Shown here piece after piece: positions 1 through 5,978 of a stretch of 7,862 nucleotides of DNA (positions are counted from its first letter, which is position 1; each line of letters starts with the position of its first letter). The notes below the pieces were generated by a model, which saw only the letters and a program-made list of their open reading frames with translations, was not told the DNA's origin and made no database searches. This DNA is from an uncultured Saprospiraceae bacterium (GTDB lineage: Bacteria > Bacteroidota > Bacteroidia > Chitinophagales > Saprospiraceae): positions 1 to 7,862 of the forward strand of contig CALDEO010000031.1 of NCBI GenBank assembly GCA_937942465.1, given 5' to 3'. A program made the translations under genes and the position numbers.

Positions 1-2393
1 GTGTTATTCAATCCTAATCCTAATTTACCCATTGTGTAGTCTAATCCTAAGATAAACTTCGTTCTTGGTCTAGATGTAAAGAACAATGCTTCTTGCGTAT
101 CATTAGATACCGTCTGTCCAGCATCTGCAACGATAGCAGGATTCTTAACGTCACCTACTCTTTCGTTTTGTAGTGTTACGTTACCTGATAAGTTTACATT
201 TAAGTTACCACTACCTAGCTCGATACCTCTGTAACTTGCTACCATATCGATACCTGATGTTCTAGTGTCTAGTGCATTCACAAAGAAAGAAAGATCTGTA
301 ATGTTGTTCTCAGTTAAGATTACATCAAGAGCAGTATTACCAGCATCTGTACCTCCGATCTCAGTACTTAAAATTACTCTATCATCAACTGCAATGTTGT
401 AATAATCTAATGTTAAGCTAAAGTTAGAAGTTGGTCTATAACCTAAACCTACTGTAATGTTAGTAGATTTTTCAGCTTTTAGTTGTGGGAGACCTAATAA
501 TCTAGCTTCTCTAGATACATTGTTGATCAATCCACCTACTTGAATTCCTTGACCTGGTACGAAAGAGTACTGTGCCTTCTGTGTATAAATTTGGTGTAGT
601 GTTGGAGCTCTGAAACCTGTTGAAGCAGAACCTCTTAAAGTTAATTTGTCATCCATTAGTTTATATCTAGAAGATACTTTCCAAACTGCAGCACTACCGA
701 AGTCACTATAGTTTTCAACTCTACCTGTTAGGTTTACTAGGAAGTCATCGTTAAGGTCAATAGCTACATCAGCATATCCACCAAAGTTATATCTGTTGAA
801 TGTACCTGCATTTCTTGGATCAGTACCTGCGAATGAATCTGGACCACCATCTTCGTATGCAGCTACAGATCCTTCGATAACTGTAAAGTCTTCAGATCTA
901 AACTCAGAACCGAATGCGATACCTACCATATCAGATAACCTTCTTGTTACATCAATGTTACCTACGATATGCGAGAAGCTTGTACCACCTACATCAAATA
1001 GTAGTGGACTGTTTTCTCTGTACTTGTTTGTACCGTCAGCATTCAATGTACCATTTCTGTTGTGAGAGTTAGATACTAAGTATGTTTGTGTATTAGATCC
1101 GAAAGTGAAACTTGCATCAGCAATCCATCCACCTTTGTTCGTTCTTAGACCTACAGTACCGTTATAATCGATCAAGTCACCATCAAATGTTGGTACATAT
1201 CCGATATACTCACCATTTTCTCCATTAGGGAAGAAGTCAGCTAAGTAAGGAAAGTCTGCTTCAGTTCTCCAGTATGGAGTTCTGTAATTTGCAAAACTGT
1301 TTACTTTTTTATAAACGTATGCTGCATTACCATATAGTTCAGTGTCTTCAGATATTTGCTTACCTGCATTTACTGCAAATTTAGCAGCTGTTGTTTCTGG
1401 AGATCCGTTAACGTTACCTGCATCTGGAAATTTATCCAAAAATGCTCTAACGTCTGCGATATCAGCACCAAAGTCACCAGCTTCACCTTCAGCACTTACT
1501 GTACCTGGTCTGTTAGCTAGTTCTCTTTTAGATAGATCGATTGTGTAGTTGATAAAACCATTCTCACCTAACTTTGATCCATTGTTAAGAGCAACACCAT
1601 AAGTCTCACCGTCACCTTCAGCAGTGATACCAGTGTTCAATGTTACACTACCTCTTGAGTCATTTTTCTTCATGATGATGTTCATTACACCAGCGATTGC
1701 GTCAGATCCATATTGAGCTGATGCACCATCTCTTAGTATCTCTACTCTTTCGATAGCATCAGTAGGGATAGCTGATATATCAGCACCGGTCTCACCTCTA
1801 CCTGGAGAAGTCTGAGTATACAACAATGCACTCATGTTTTTTCTCTTACCATTAATCAAGATCAATGTTCTAGATGGTCCCATGTTTCTGATTTCATATG
1901 GATCCAATAGAGAAGTTGCATCATTTACTGGAGTCTGTACCGAGTTAAATGATGGTATCTTATAAGTCAATGCTTTGTCAAATGAGTTTTGACCAGTAGA
2001 GATCAAGTCTCTAGCAGATACTACATCGATAGGTAGTGGAGTATCTGTTGCCGATCTAGGAGCAGTACGAGTACCCGTTACAACTACATCAGATAGACTT
2101 ACACCTTCTGCCATTGTTATATCTAAAGCTTTCGTTTCGCCAGCAGCTAGTACAACATCCATTACTTGAGTTGCATAACCGATGTAACTTACATTTACAG
2201 TGTTGACTCCTTCTTTAAGTTTAAGGCTGTATACACCGTCGATGTCGGTTACCGTACCCATGTCGCCAGAGCTTATTGTAGCACCGATCATAGGACCCAT
2301 GTCATCCATTATTTTTCCTTGGATCATCTGCGCAGAGACGAACTGAGGCATAATGGCCATTAACAGGATTAGTAGAGTAGATAATTTTTTCAT
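1..2393 (-). CDS. TonB-dependent outer-membrane receptor with carboxypeptidase-like N-terminal domain (C-terminus off the left edge)
   Basis: A gated outer-membrane beta-barrel importer driven by TonB; the substrate is unknown. The frame is open from ATG 2391-2393 to the left edge, 797 codons, with no stop, so the last barrel strands are missing. Residues 1-22 form a signal peptide (MKKL, a hydrophobic stretch LLILLMAI, likely cut in FVSA-Q). Residues about 23-95 resemble a CarboxypepD_reg-like domain (GATI, GTVTDIDGVYSL, VSYIGY). A TonB-box-like DVVVTGTR lies at 102-109 and the plug at about 115-245, with RTLILINGKRKN, GRGETGADISAIP, AIERVEILRDGASAQYGSDA and IAGVMNII. This plug style is that of iron-complex/unknown-substrate receptors and lacks the SusC signature. 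The rest is alternating barrel sequence ending in FTSRPRTKFILGLDYT. The first Met is chosen because Met12 and Met15 would destroy the signal peptide. There is no Shine-Dalgarno; the ATG follows TATTTAA. Arginine is almost always AGA, which suggests high expression. Confidence 0.95.
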   Translation of the reverse strand, partial: MKKLSTLLILLMAIMPQFVSAQMIQGKIMDDMGPMIGATISSGDMGTVTDIDGVYSLKLKEGVNTVNVSYIGYATQVMDVVLAAGETKALDITMAEGVSLSDVVVTGTRTAPRSATDTPLPIDVVSARDLISTGQNSFDKALTYKIPSFNSVQTPVNDATSLLDPYEIRNMGPSRTLILINGKRKNMSALLYTQTSPGRGETGADISAIPTDAIERVEILRDGASAQYGSDAIAGVMNIIMKKNDSRGSVTLNTGITAEGDGETYGVALNNGSKLGENGFINYTIDLSKRELANRPGTVSAEGEAGDFGADIADVRAFLDKFPDAGNVNGSPETTAAKFAVNAGKQISEDTELYGNAAYVYKKVNSFANYRTPYWRTEADFPYLADFFPNGENGEYIGYVPTFDGDLIDYNGTVGLRTNKGGWIADASFTFGSNTQTYLVSNSHNRNGTLNADGTNKYRENSPLLFDVGGTSFSHIVGNIDVTRRLSDMVGIAFGSEFRSEDFTVIEGSVAAYEDGGPDSFAGTDPRNAGTFNRYNFGGYADVAIDLNDDFLVNLTGRVENYSDFGSAAVWKVSSRYKLMDDKLTLRGSASTGFRAPTLHQIYTQKAQYSFVPGQGIQVGGLINNVSREARLLGLPQLKAEKSTNITVGLGYRPTSNFSLTLDYYNIAVDDRVILSTEIGGTDAGNTALDVILTENNITDLSFFVNALDTRTSGIDMVASYRGIELGSGNLNVNLSGNVTLQNERVGDVKNPAIVADAGQTVSNDTQEALFFTSRPRTKFILGLDYTMGKLGLGLNN

Positions 2394-2450
2394 TTAAATA
2401 GGTTTGGTTAGTATATTAATTGTTATTAGAAAAATTGCATAATAATTTCA

Positions 2451-2477
2451 ACCCTATACTATGTCAACATAGCGGGT
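2451..2477 (-). promoter_or_regulatory. Stem-loop in the leader of the TonB-dependent receptor
   Basis: An interrupted inverted repeat: ACCC (2451-2454) pairs with GGGT (2474-2477), and CTATG (2459-2463) pairs with CATAG (2468-2472). The loop is four bases, and an asymmetric internal bulge (TATA against C) separates the two stem parts. It lies 57 bases upstream of the receptor start codon. In the receptor transcript it would read as a nine-pair hairpin with a UUGA loop. Its role could be mRNA stabilisation, a protein-binding operator (the core CTATG-TCAA-CATAG is a palindrome), or nothing. There is no T-run, so it is not a normal terminator. Confidence 0.35.
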
Positions 2478-2492
2478 GTAAGGTGATATGAT

Positions 2493-2501
2493 CAAAGAGT
2501 A
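2493..2501 (-). promoter_or_regulatory. Candidate -7 element for the TonB-dependent receptor
   Basis: Read on the minus strand this is TACTCTTTG, which matches the Bacteroidota -7 consensus TAnnTTTG except for one extra spacer base. Transcription would begin roughly at 2485-2487, giving a leader of about 90 bases that opens with the 2451-2477 stem-loop. I do not see a convincing TTTG-type -33 element at the expected distance. A second similar string, TATCCTTTG at 2700-2708 on the same strand, is an alternative with an equal defect. Confidence 0.25.
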
Positions 2502-2571
2502 TATTTGTAAAATCTCTAGCTTTTATAGCTAATGAATTACTTGGTAATCTTTTTCCAAGCAAACAATTTAG

Positions 2572-2614
2572 AGCTCTTGTCTATTGAAGTCTAGCTTGTC
2601 TTTTAAGCTCTTGT
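2572..2614. repeat. Clustered direct repeats AGCTCTTGT upstream of the receptor
   Basis: AGCTCTTGT occurs exactly at 2572-2580 and 2606-2614. A shortened relative, AGCTTGTC, sits between them at 2593-2600. The starts are 21 and 13 bases apart. Repeats of this size upstream of a receptor gene could be binding sites for a transcription regulator, but the third copy is imperfect and chance similarity cannot be excluded by eye. Confidence 0.35.
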
Positions 2615-2647
2615 TGTTTGGTTTTGTCGTCGTAGATAAACTCTTAG

Positions 2648-2668
2648 TTAATTAATTGTTAATTAATT
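2648..2668. repeat. AT-only direct repeat
   Basis: The ten-base unit TTAATTAATT is present twice, at 2648-2657 and 2659-2668, separated by a single G. The core TTAATTAA is itself a palindrome. Such a tract may bend or melt easily, or serve as a regulator site, but in a very AT-rich intergenic region it may also be simple sequence. Confidence 0.5.
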
Positions 2669-3220
2669 CTTGCTAAATATAGGAATTACATTTACAATTC
2701 AAAGGATAATTTTAACATAGAAGTGTTTTTTAATCACTTATTTGTTATTAAACAATATGATATTTTTATATCTGTAAAGCATTCATAGCAAATAAGATGG
2801 GAACGAATGGAGACCTGCTTTTGTGAATTTTAATTTATTTATACTCTGAAATTGTGCCGTGTATTCCTTCTTAAGTTAGTGATTTATAAGTCATTAAGTG
2901 TATGAATTTAATTTTATGCATTTTTTAAACTTAGAGTATAATTTTGTGTTTCTGCGCCTTGTTAAGAGCACCTTATTGACAATGAAGCGGCATGTACCAT
3001 AGGAGTAACTTATTATGAGTTTAAACATATTCTTTTCTCAAAACTCAATATATATTATAATTGCTCATTCAAATAGAAGGTAGTTATGGCTCGATATAGC
3101 TTGTTTTTTAACGGTTATTTGTAACTAAATCGTTGATTAGCAATGAGATTTTCATGTAATATTTTTCACATGTATTATTAAGCTGTAGCTTTAAAAGGGT
3201 AATAAGACCAACAATTAGTT

Positions 3221-3228
3221 TACCTTTG
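3221..3228 (+). promoter_or_regulatory. -7 promoter box of the helicase gene
   Basis: TACCTTTG is an exact match to the Bacteroidota -7 consensus TAnnTTTG, on the correct strand and 19 bases before the helicase ATG. Transcription would start near 3234-3236, leaving a leader of only a dozen bases with no Shine-Dalgarno sequence, in keeping with AT-rich translation starts in this phylum. No good TTTG -33 element is visible around 3196-3203, so the promoter may be modest or may rely on an activator. Confidence 0.5.
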
Positions 3229-3247
3229 TAGGCTTATACAATTATAT

Positions 3248-4540
3248 ATGACATTTAAAGAATTAGGAGTTATAGAACCTATACTTAGAGCATTAAGTAA
3301 AAAAGGCTATAAGAATCCTACCCCAATCCAAGAAAGATCTATTCCAATATTACTTGATAAAAAAGACCTTTTAGGCTGTGCTCAGACGGGTACAGGTAAA
3401 ACAGCTGCGTTTACGATTCCAATATTGCAGCACATGCACCTTGAAGGTAAACAAGATAGAGGAGCTAAAATTGTGAAAACTCTAATCGTTACTCCTACAA
3501 GAGAGTTAGCCATTCAGATCAATGAAAATATAAAAGACTACGCTGAGTTTACAAGACTGAGAAGTGTAGTTATTTTTGGTGGTGTAAAGCAAGGTGCTCA
3601 GACCAATGCACTTCGTAGAGGTGTTGATATCATAGTAGCTACTCCAGGTAGGTTATTAGACTTAATAGGTCAAGGGTACATCACATTAAAGCATATTGAG
3701 TATTTCGTTCTAGACGAAGCTGATCAAATGTTGGACATGGGATTTATCCACGACATCAAAAAGTTGATCGCTATGTTGCCGCATAATAGACAGTCTCTGT
3801 TTTTCTCAGCTACAATGCCAAGATCAATTGTGGATTTATCAAAAAAGATACTTGGAGATCATGAGAAAGTTACGATCAAGCCTGAGCAGGCAACTGCTGA
3901 GAAAGTAGAGCAAGTAGCCTATCATGTTGCTAAGCGAGATAAGACTAAACTTCTTATTCATCTGCTAGAGTTATTGCCAGATCCTGCAGTTTTAGTTTTT
4001 TCTAGAACAAAGCACGGAGCTGATAAAATAGTAAAACAACTAGATAAAGCAGGTATCAAAGCTGCCGCTATACATGGTAACAAGTCTCAAGCAGCTCGTC
4101 AGAGAGCATTGAAGGCATTTAAAGAGGGCAAACTCCGAGCACTTATAGCTACAGATATCGCAGCAAGAGGTATCGATATACAAGAGCTATCATTGGTAGT
4201 CAACTACGATCTACCTAATGTACCAGAGACATACGTACACCGTATCGGTAGGACTGGTAGAGCAGAGGCGAGTGGAGTGGCAATATCATTCTGTAATGGT
4301 GAAGAAAGACCATATCTTAAGGATATCCAGAAGTTGATTAAGCAGGATATTCCGATTCATGATGAAAACCCTTATGAGGATGATCTGACTGAGCCACCTA
4401 CGCCTAAACAGAAACAGAGACAACCTAGATCTAATCGGAGATCTAGTGGAGGCGGTAACTCTAACAACAGAAATAGTAGAAGAGACGGTAACAAGTCTCA
4501 AGGAGGAGGTCGACGTACAGCTTCTAGAAGAAGCGACTAG
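3248..4540 (+). CDS. rhlE: DEAD-box ATP-dependent RNA helicase, RhlE type
   Basis: Cytoplasmic ATP-driven enzyme that opens short RNA duplexes; RhlE relatives act in ribosome assembly, RNA decay and cold adaptation. All core motifs of the 430-residue protein are intact: Q motif (Phe3 and PTPIQ 24-28), Walker A AQTGTGKT 45-52, PTREL 83-87, TPGR 132-135, DEAD 156-159, SAT 187-189, then in the second RecA-like domain VLVFSRT about 248-254, ATDIAARGID 301-310 and HRIGRTGR 331-338. Residues about 371-430 are a basic, low-complexity tail rich in Arg, Ser, Gly and Asn, which is usual in this group and probably binds RNA nonspecifically. The start is well placed because the Q-motif Phe is residue 3. 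It stands alone, divergent from the receptor on its left and convergent with the acetyltransferase on its right. The family is certain; the RhlE assignment is by motif style. Confidence 0.96.
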   Translation: MTFKELGVIEPILRALSKKGYKNPTPIQERSIPILLDKKDLLGCAQTGTGKTAAFTIPILQHMHLEGKQDRGAKIVKTLIVTPTRELAIQINENIKDYAEFTRLRSVVIFGGVKQGAQTNALRRGVDIIVATPGRLLDLIGQGYITLKHIEYFVLDEADQMLDMGFIHDIKKLIAMLPHNRQSLFFSATMPRSIVDLSKKILGDHEKVTIKPEQATAEKVEQVAYHVAKRDKTKLLIHLLELLPDPAVLVFSRTKHGADKIVKQLDKAGIKAAAIHGNKSQAARQRALKAFKEGKLRALIATDIAARGIDIQELSLVVNYDLPNVPETYVHRIGRTGRAEASGVAISFCNGEERPYLKDIQKLIKQDIPIHDENPYEDDLTEPPTPKQKQRQPRSNRRSSGGGNSNNRNSRRDGNKSQGGGRRTASRRSD

Positions 4541-4566
4541 ACTTTACTTATAAATAATATTAAAAT

Positions 4567-4605
4567 AACCTGTAGTCCTCGATTGTGAGAGCTACAGGTT
4601 TTTTA
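4567..4605. terminator. Bidirectional intrinsic terminator between convergent genes
   Basis: AACCTGTAG (4567-4575) pairs perfectly with CTACAGGTT (4592-4600), a nine-pair stem with a 16-base loop that can itself pair partly (CTC with GAG). On the plus strand the stem runs directly into TTTTTT, terminating the helicase 26 bases after its stop. On the minus strand the stem is followed by TATTTTA, so it could also serve the acetyltransferase, although it would lie just beyond that gene's stop codon and the U-tract is weaker. Confidence 0.85.
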
Positions 4606-4607
4606 GT

Positions 4608-5126
4608 TTATGCATTGCACATGTACTTCATCAATTCTTCATCATCGTTAGGGATTCGAATTTTTTCTATAAATGTAAATCCTAACTTTTCAATTAACTT
4701 ACGTGAAGCTAGATTCTCTTCTATTGTGATAGCGCAAATACTCTTTAAGTTGAAAGTATCAAAAGCTGCATTTTTGATAATAGTTGCACTTTCATATCCA
4801 TAGCCTTGACCCTCATACGCTGGTAAAAATGCAAACCCTAAATCAACACCTTCGAGACCAGGGCGATCATATAATCCACAAGAGCCTATCTTGGCATTGT
4901 CTGATTTTCGGATCACCGTGTTATTAGTGAATCCCAATTTTTCTAATTGTGGCAACATCTTTTGTTTAATGTAGTTTTCCGCAGCTTCGATGGTTTTGAT
5001 ATTACGATCACCGATGTATTTGATCCATTTTGGGCTATTCAGTAACTCCATAACAAATGCAGCATCTTCAACCTGTGTAGGCCTTAGGTAGAGTCGGTCT
5101 GTTTCGAATACTTGATATTGAGACAT
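4608..5126 (-). CDS. GNAT-family N-acetyltransferase (RimJ/RimL-like)
   Basis: A 172-residue cytoplasmic enzyme expected to move an acetyl group from acetyl-CoA to an amine, possibly a protein N-terminus as in RimJ/RimL, or a small molecule. The opening FETDRLYLRP (7-16) is typical of the Acetyltransf_3 group. The acetyl-CoA pyrophosphate loop is YEGQGYGYESA (104-114) with the Gln-x-x-Gly-x-Gly/Ala pattern only slightly altered (Q107, G108, G110), preceded by the strand VDLGFAFLP. The closing motif is ENLASRKLIEKLGF (137-150), common to this family. Length is normal and the gene looks intact. It lies 38 bases behind the DUF4249 gene on the same strand with no terminator visible between them, so it may be read through from it, although no functional link is evident. 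The substrate cannot be predicted. Confidence 0.93.
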   Translation of the reverse strand: MSQYQVFETDRLYLRPTQVEDAAFVMELLNSPKWIKYIGDRNIKTIEAAENYIKQKMLPQLEKLGFTNNTVIRKSDNAKIGSCGLYDRPGLEGVDLGFAFLPAYEGQGYGYESATIIKNAAFDTFNLKSICAITIEENLASRKLIEKLGFTFIEKIRIPNDDEELMKYMCNA

Positions 5127-5164
5127 AGCTTACTTTCGATCTAAGTTAGGATAATTTGATTGTT

Positions 5165-5965
5165 TTATTGAATAATAAGCTCAACTTGTTGTCCTCCAGA
5201 AATAATGAAATAACCCACTGCATTCCCTGAGAAGTTAGTCCTTACATTAGCAGGAGGAGCATCAAATGGACCACCTCTAAAAATTTCACTTTCGATATCT
5301 GTTAGAAACCTGAAAGTCTCTTGACCGATCGAGTATAACTCTATGACTGCAGTATCACCGATCTCAAATAATCGATCCTCTTCTGATATTTCAATGTCCT
5401 CAAAGTACTCACTATCGACAAACTCATCATCGGCATACGATCCGTTGATCAGAGAGTCTCCTGCAGCTGATCCTTTGAGGTAGTCGATTGCGTAGTATGC
5501 ATCTCCATCTCCCATGTTTTCTTGAAAGTCGAATACCGTACCATAGAGATCTATACTGTCCTGTTCTACAAGGGTCGATCTGGTATTGACGATACTAGGG
5601 CAGGGTCTCATTAGATGTGAGGCTGTATAAGTCTGGTCATCCACTGTGACATTAAGCGTATAGTTAGCTCCGATTATTGGCTGCCAGCCATCAGATAGAT
5701 AGTATTTACCATTATTACCGATTGTCATCGAATATTCTTGACTTCCATCTGTAAGTGTGACTATGGCATTATCGACAAAGTCATTGGTCTGTTCGCCTAA
5801 GTAGTTGGTTGTACGACTCACTGTAATGTATTGATCTTCATCGAGATCTGTGATCCATGCAACGATAGCAATTCTGGTATTATCATCGTTGAGATCTAGT
5901 TCGATTCTATCTTTAAAGCAACTAGTAGCTGTACAGGCGATTATAAGTAATATGAAGTATTTCAT
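5165..5965 (-). CDS. DUF4249-type lipoprotein paired with a TonB-dependent receptor
   Basis: A 266-residue predicted lipoprotein of unknown biochemical function. The N-terminus is a lipoprotein signal: MKY, hydrophobic FILLIIACTA, then A-T-S before Cys16, the likely lipidated residue. After it come IELDLNDDNTRIAIVAWI and YITVSRTTNYLG, then beta-rich segments (VTLTDGSQEY, YYLSDGW, ANYTLNVTVDD), and a C-terminal GGPFDAPPANVRTNFS with GNAVGYFII. This order and the PPANVxTN block are what I associate with the Bacteroidota family DUF4249. An acidic stretch, rich in Asp and Glu, occupies about residues 179-198. Only 13 bases separate it from the upstream receptor stop, and the start is preceded by an A-run instead of a Shine-Dalgarno, so the two are probably co-transcribed and translated. 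I infer a surface or periplasmic accessory role to the receptor, by analogy with SusC/SusD; this is not shown. Confidence 0.85.
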   Translation of the reverse strand: MKYFILLIIACTATSCFKDRIELDLNDDNTRIAIVAWITDLDEDQYITVSRTTNYLGEQTNDFVDNAIVTLTDGSQEYSMTIGNNGKYYLSDGWQPIIGANYTLNVTVDDQTYTASHLMRPCPSIVNTRSTLVEQDSIDLYGTVFDFQENMGDGDAYYAIDYLKGSAAGDSLINGSYADDEFVDSEYFEDIEISEEDRLFEIGDTAVIELYSIGQETFRFLTDIESEIFRGGPFDAPPANVRTNFSGNAVGYFIISGGQQVELIIQ

Positions 5966-5978
5966 AGTATTAGTTTTT

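Larger units (their letters stand above)
2394..3247. other. Long AT-rich intergenic region between divergent genes
   Basis: This 854-base stretch separates the start of the minus-strand receptor from the start of the plus-strand helicase. No reading frame longer than about 45 codons looks convincing on either strand. The part nearest the receptor (2394-2740) carries several inverted and direct repeats and is probably its promoter and leader. The middle (about 2740-2940) is very AT-rich and otherwise featureless to me. Positions 2951-3002 are visibly richer in G and C than the surroundings and contain a tRNA-like but defective patch. The last 30 bases hold the likely helicase promoter. I see no transposon ends, tandem satellite or CRISPR-like array. 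Confidence 0.8.

Noticed and set aside
796..1065. An 89-codon plus-strand open frame.
   Set aside because: It lies wholly inside the receptor gene on the opposite strand, which has clear domain structure; the plus-strand product is low in charge pattern and resembles no family. Same reasoning for the other frames antisense to the receptors.
2540..2559. Hairpin CTTGG/CCAAG, and nearby TAGCT/AGCTA at 2517-2531.
   Set aside because: Five-pair stems with no extension and no T-run; expected by chance in several hundred bases of AT-rich DNA.
2721..2739. Inverted repeat AAGTG/CACTT with a nine-base AT loop.
   Set aside because: Only five pairs and no supporting context; too weak to call a terminator or operator.
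2799..2820. A GGGAA followed by GGAGACCTGC on the plus strand, resembling the end of a cobalamin riboswitch (B12 box).
   Set aside because: The other conserved parts of the riboswitch are absent from the AT-rich sequence upstream, the spacing between GGGAA and the box is too short, and the gene it would face (the helicase, over 400 bases away with its own promoter box) has no link to cobalamin.
3015..3083. A 22-codon plus-strand frame (ATG 3015) with AGGAGT ten bases upstream, followed at 3086 by a 12-codon frame.
   Set aside because: Both are very short, of AT-rich chance composition, and Shine-Dalgarno matches carry little weight in this phylum. No recognisable peptide or gene context.
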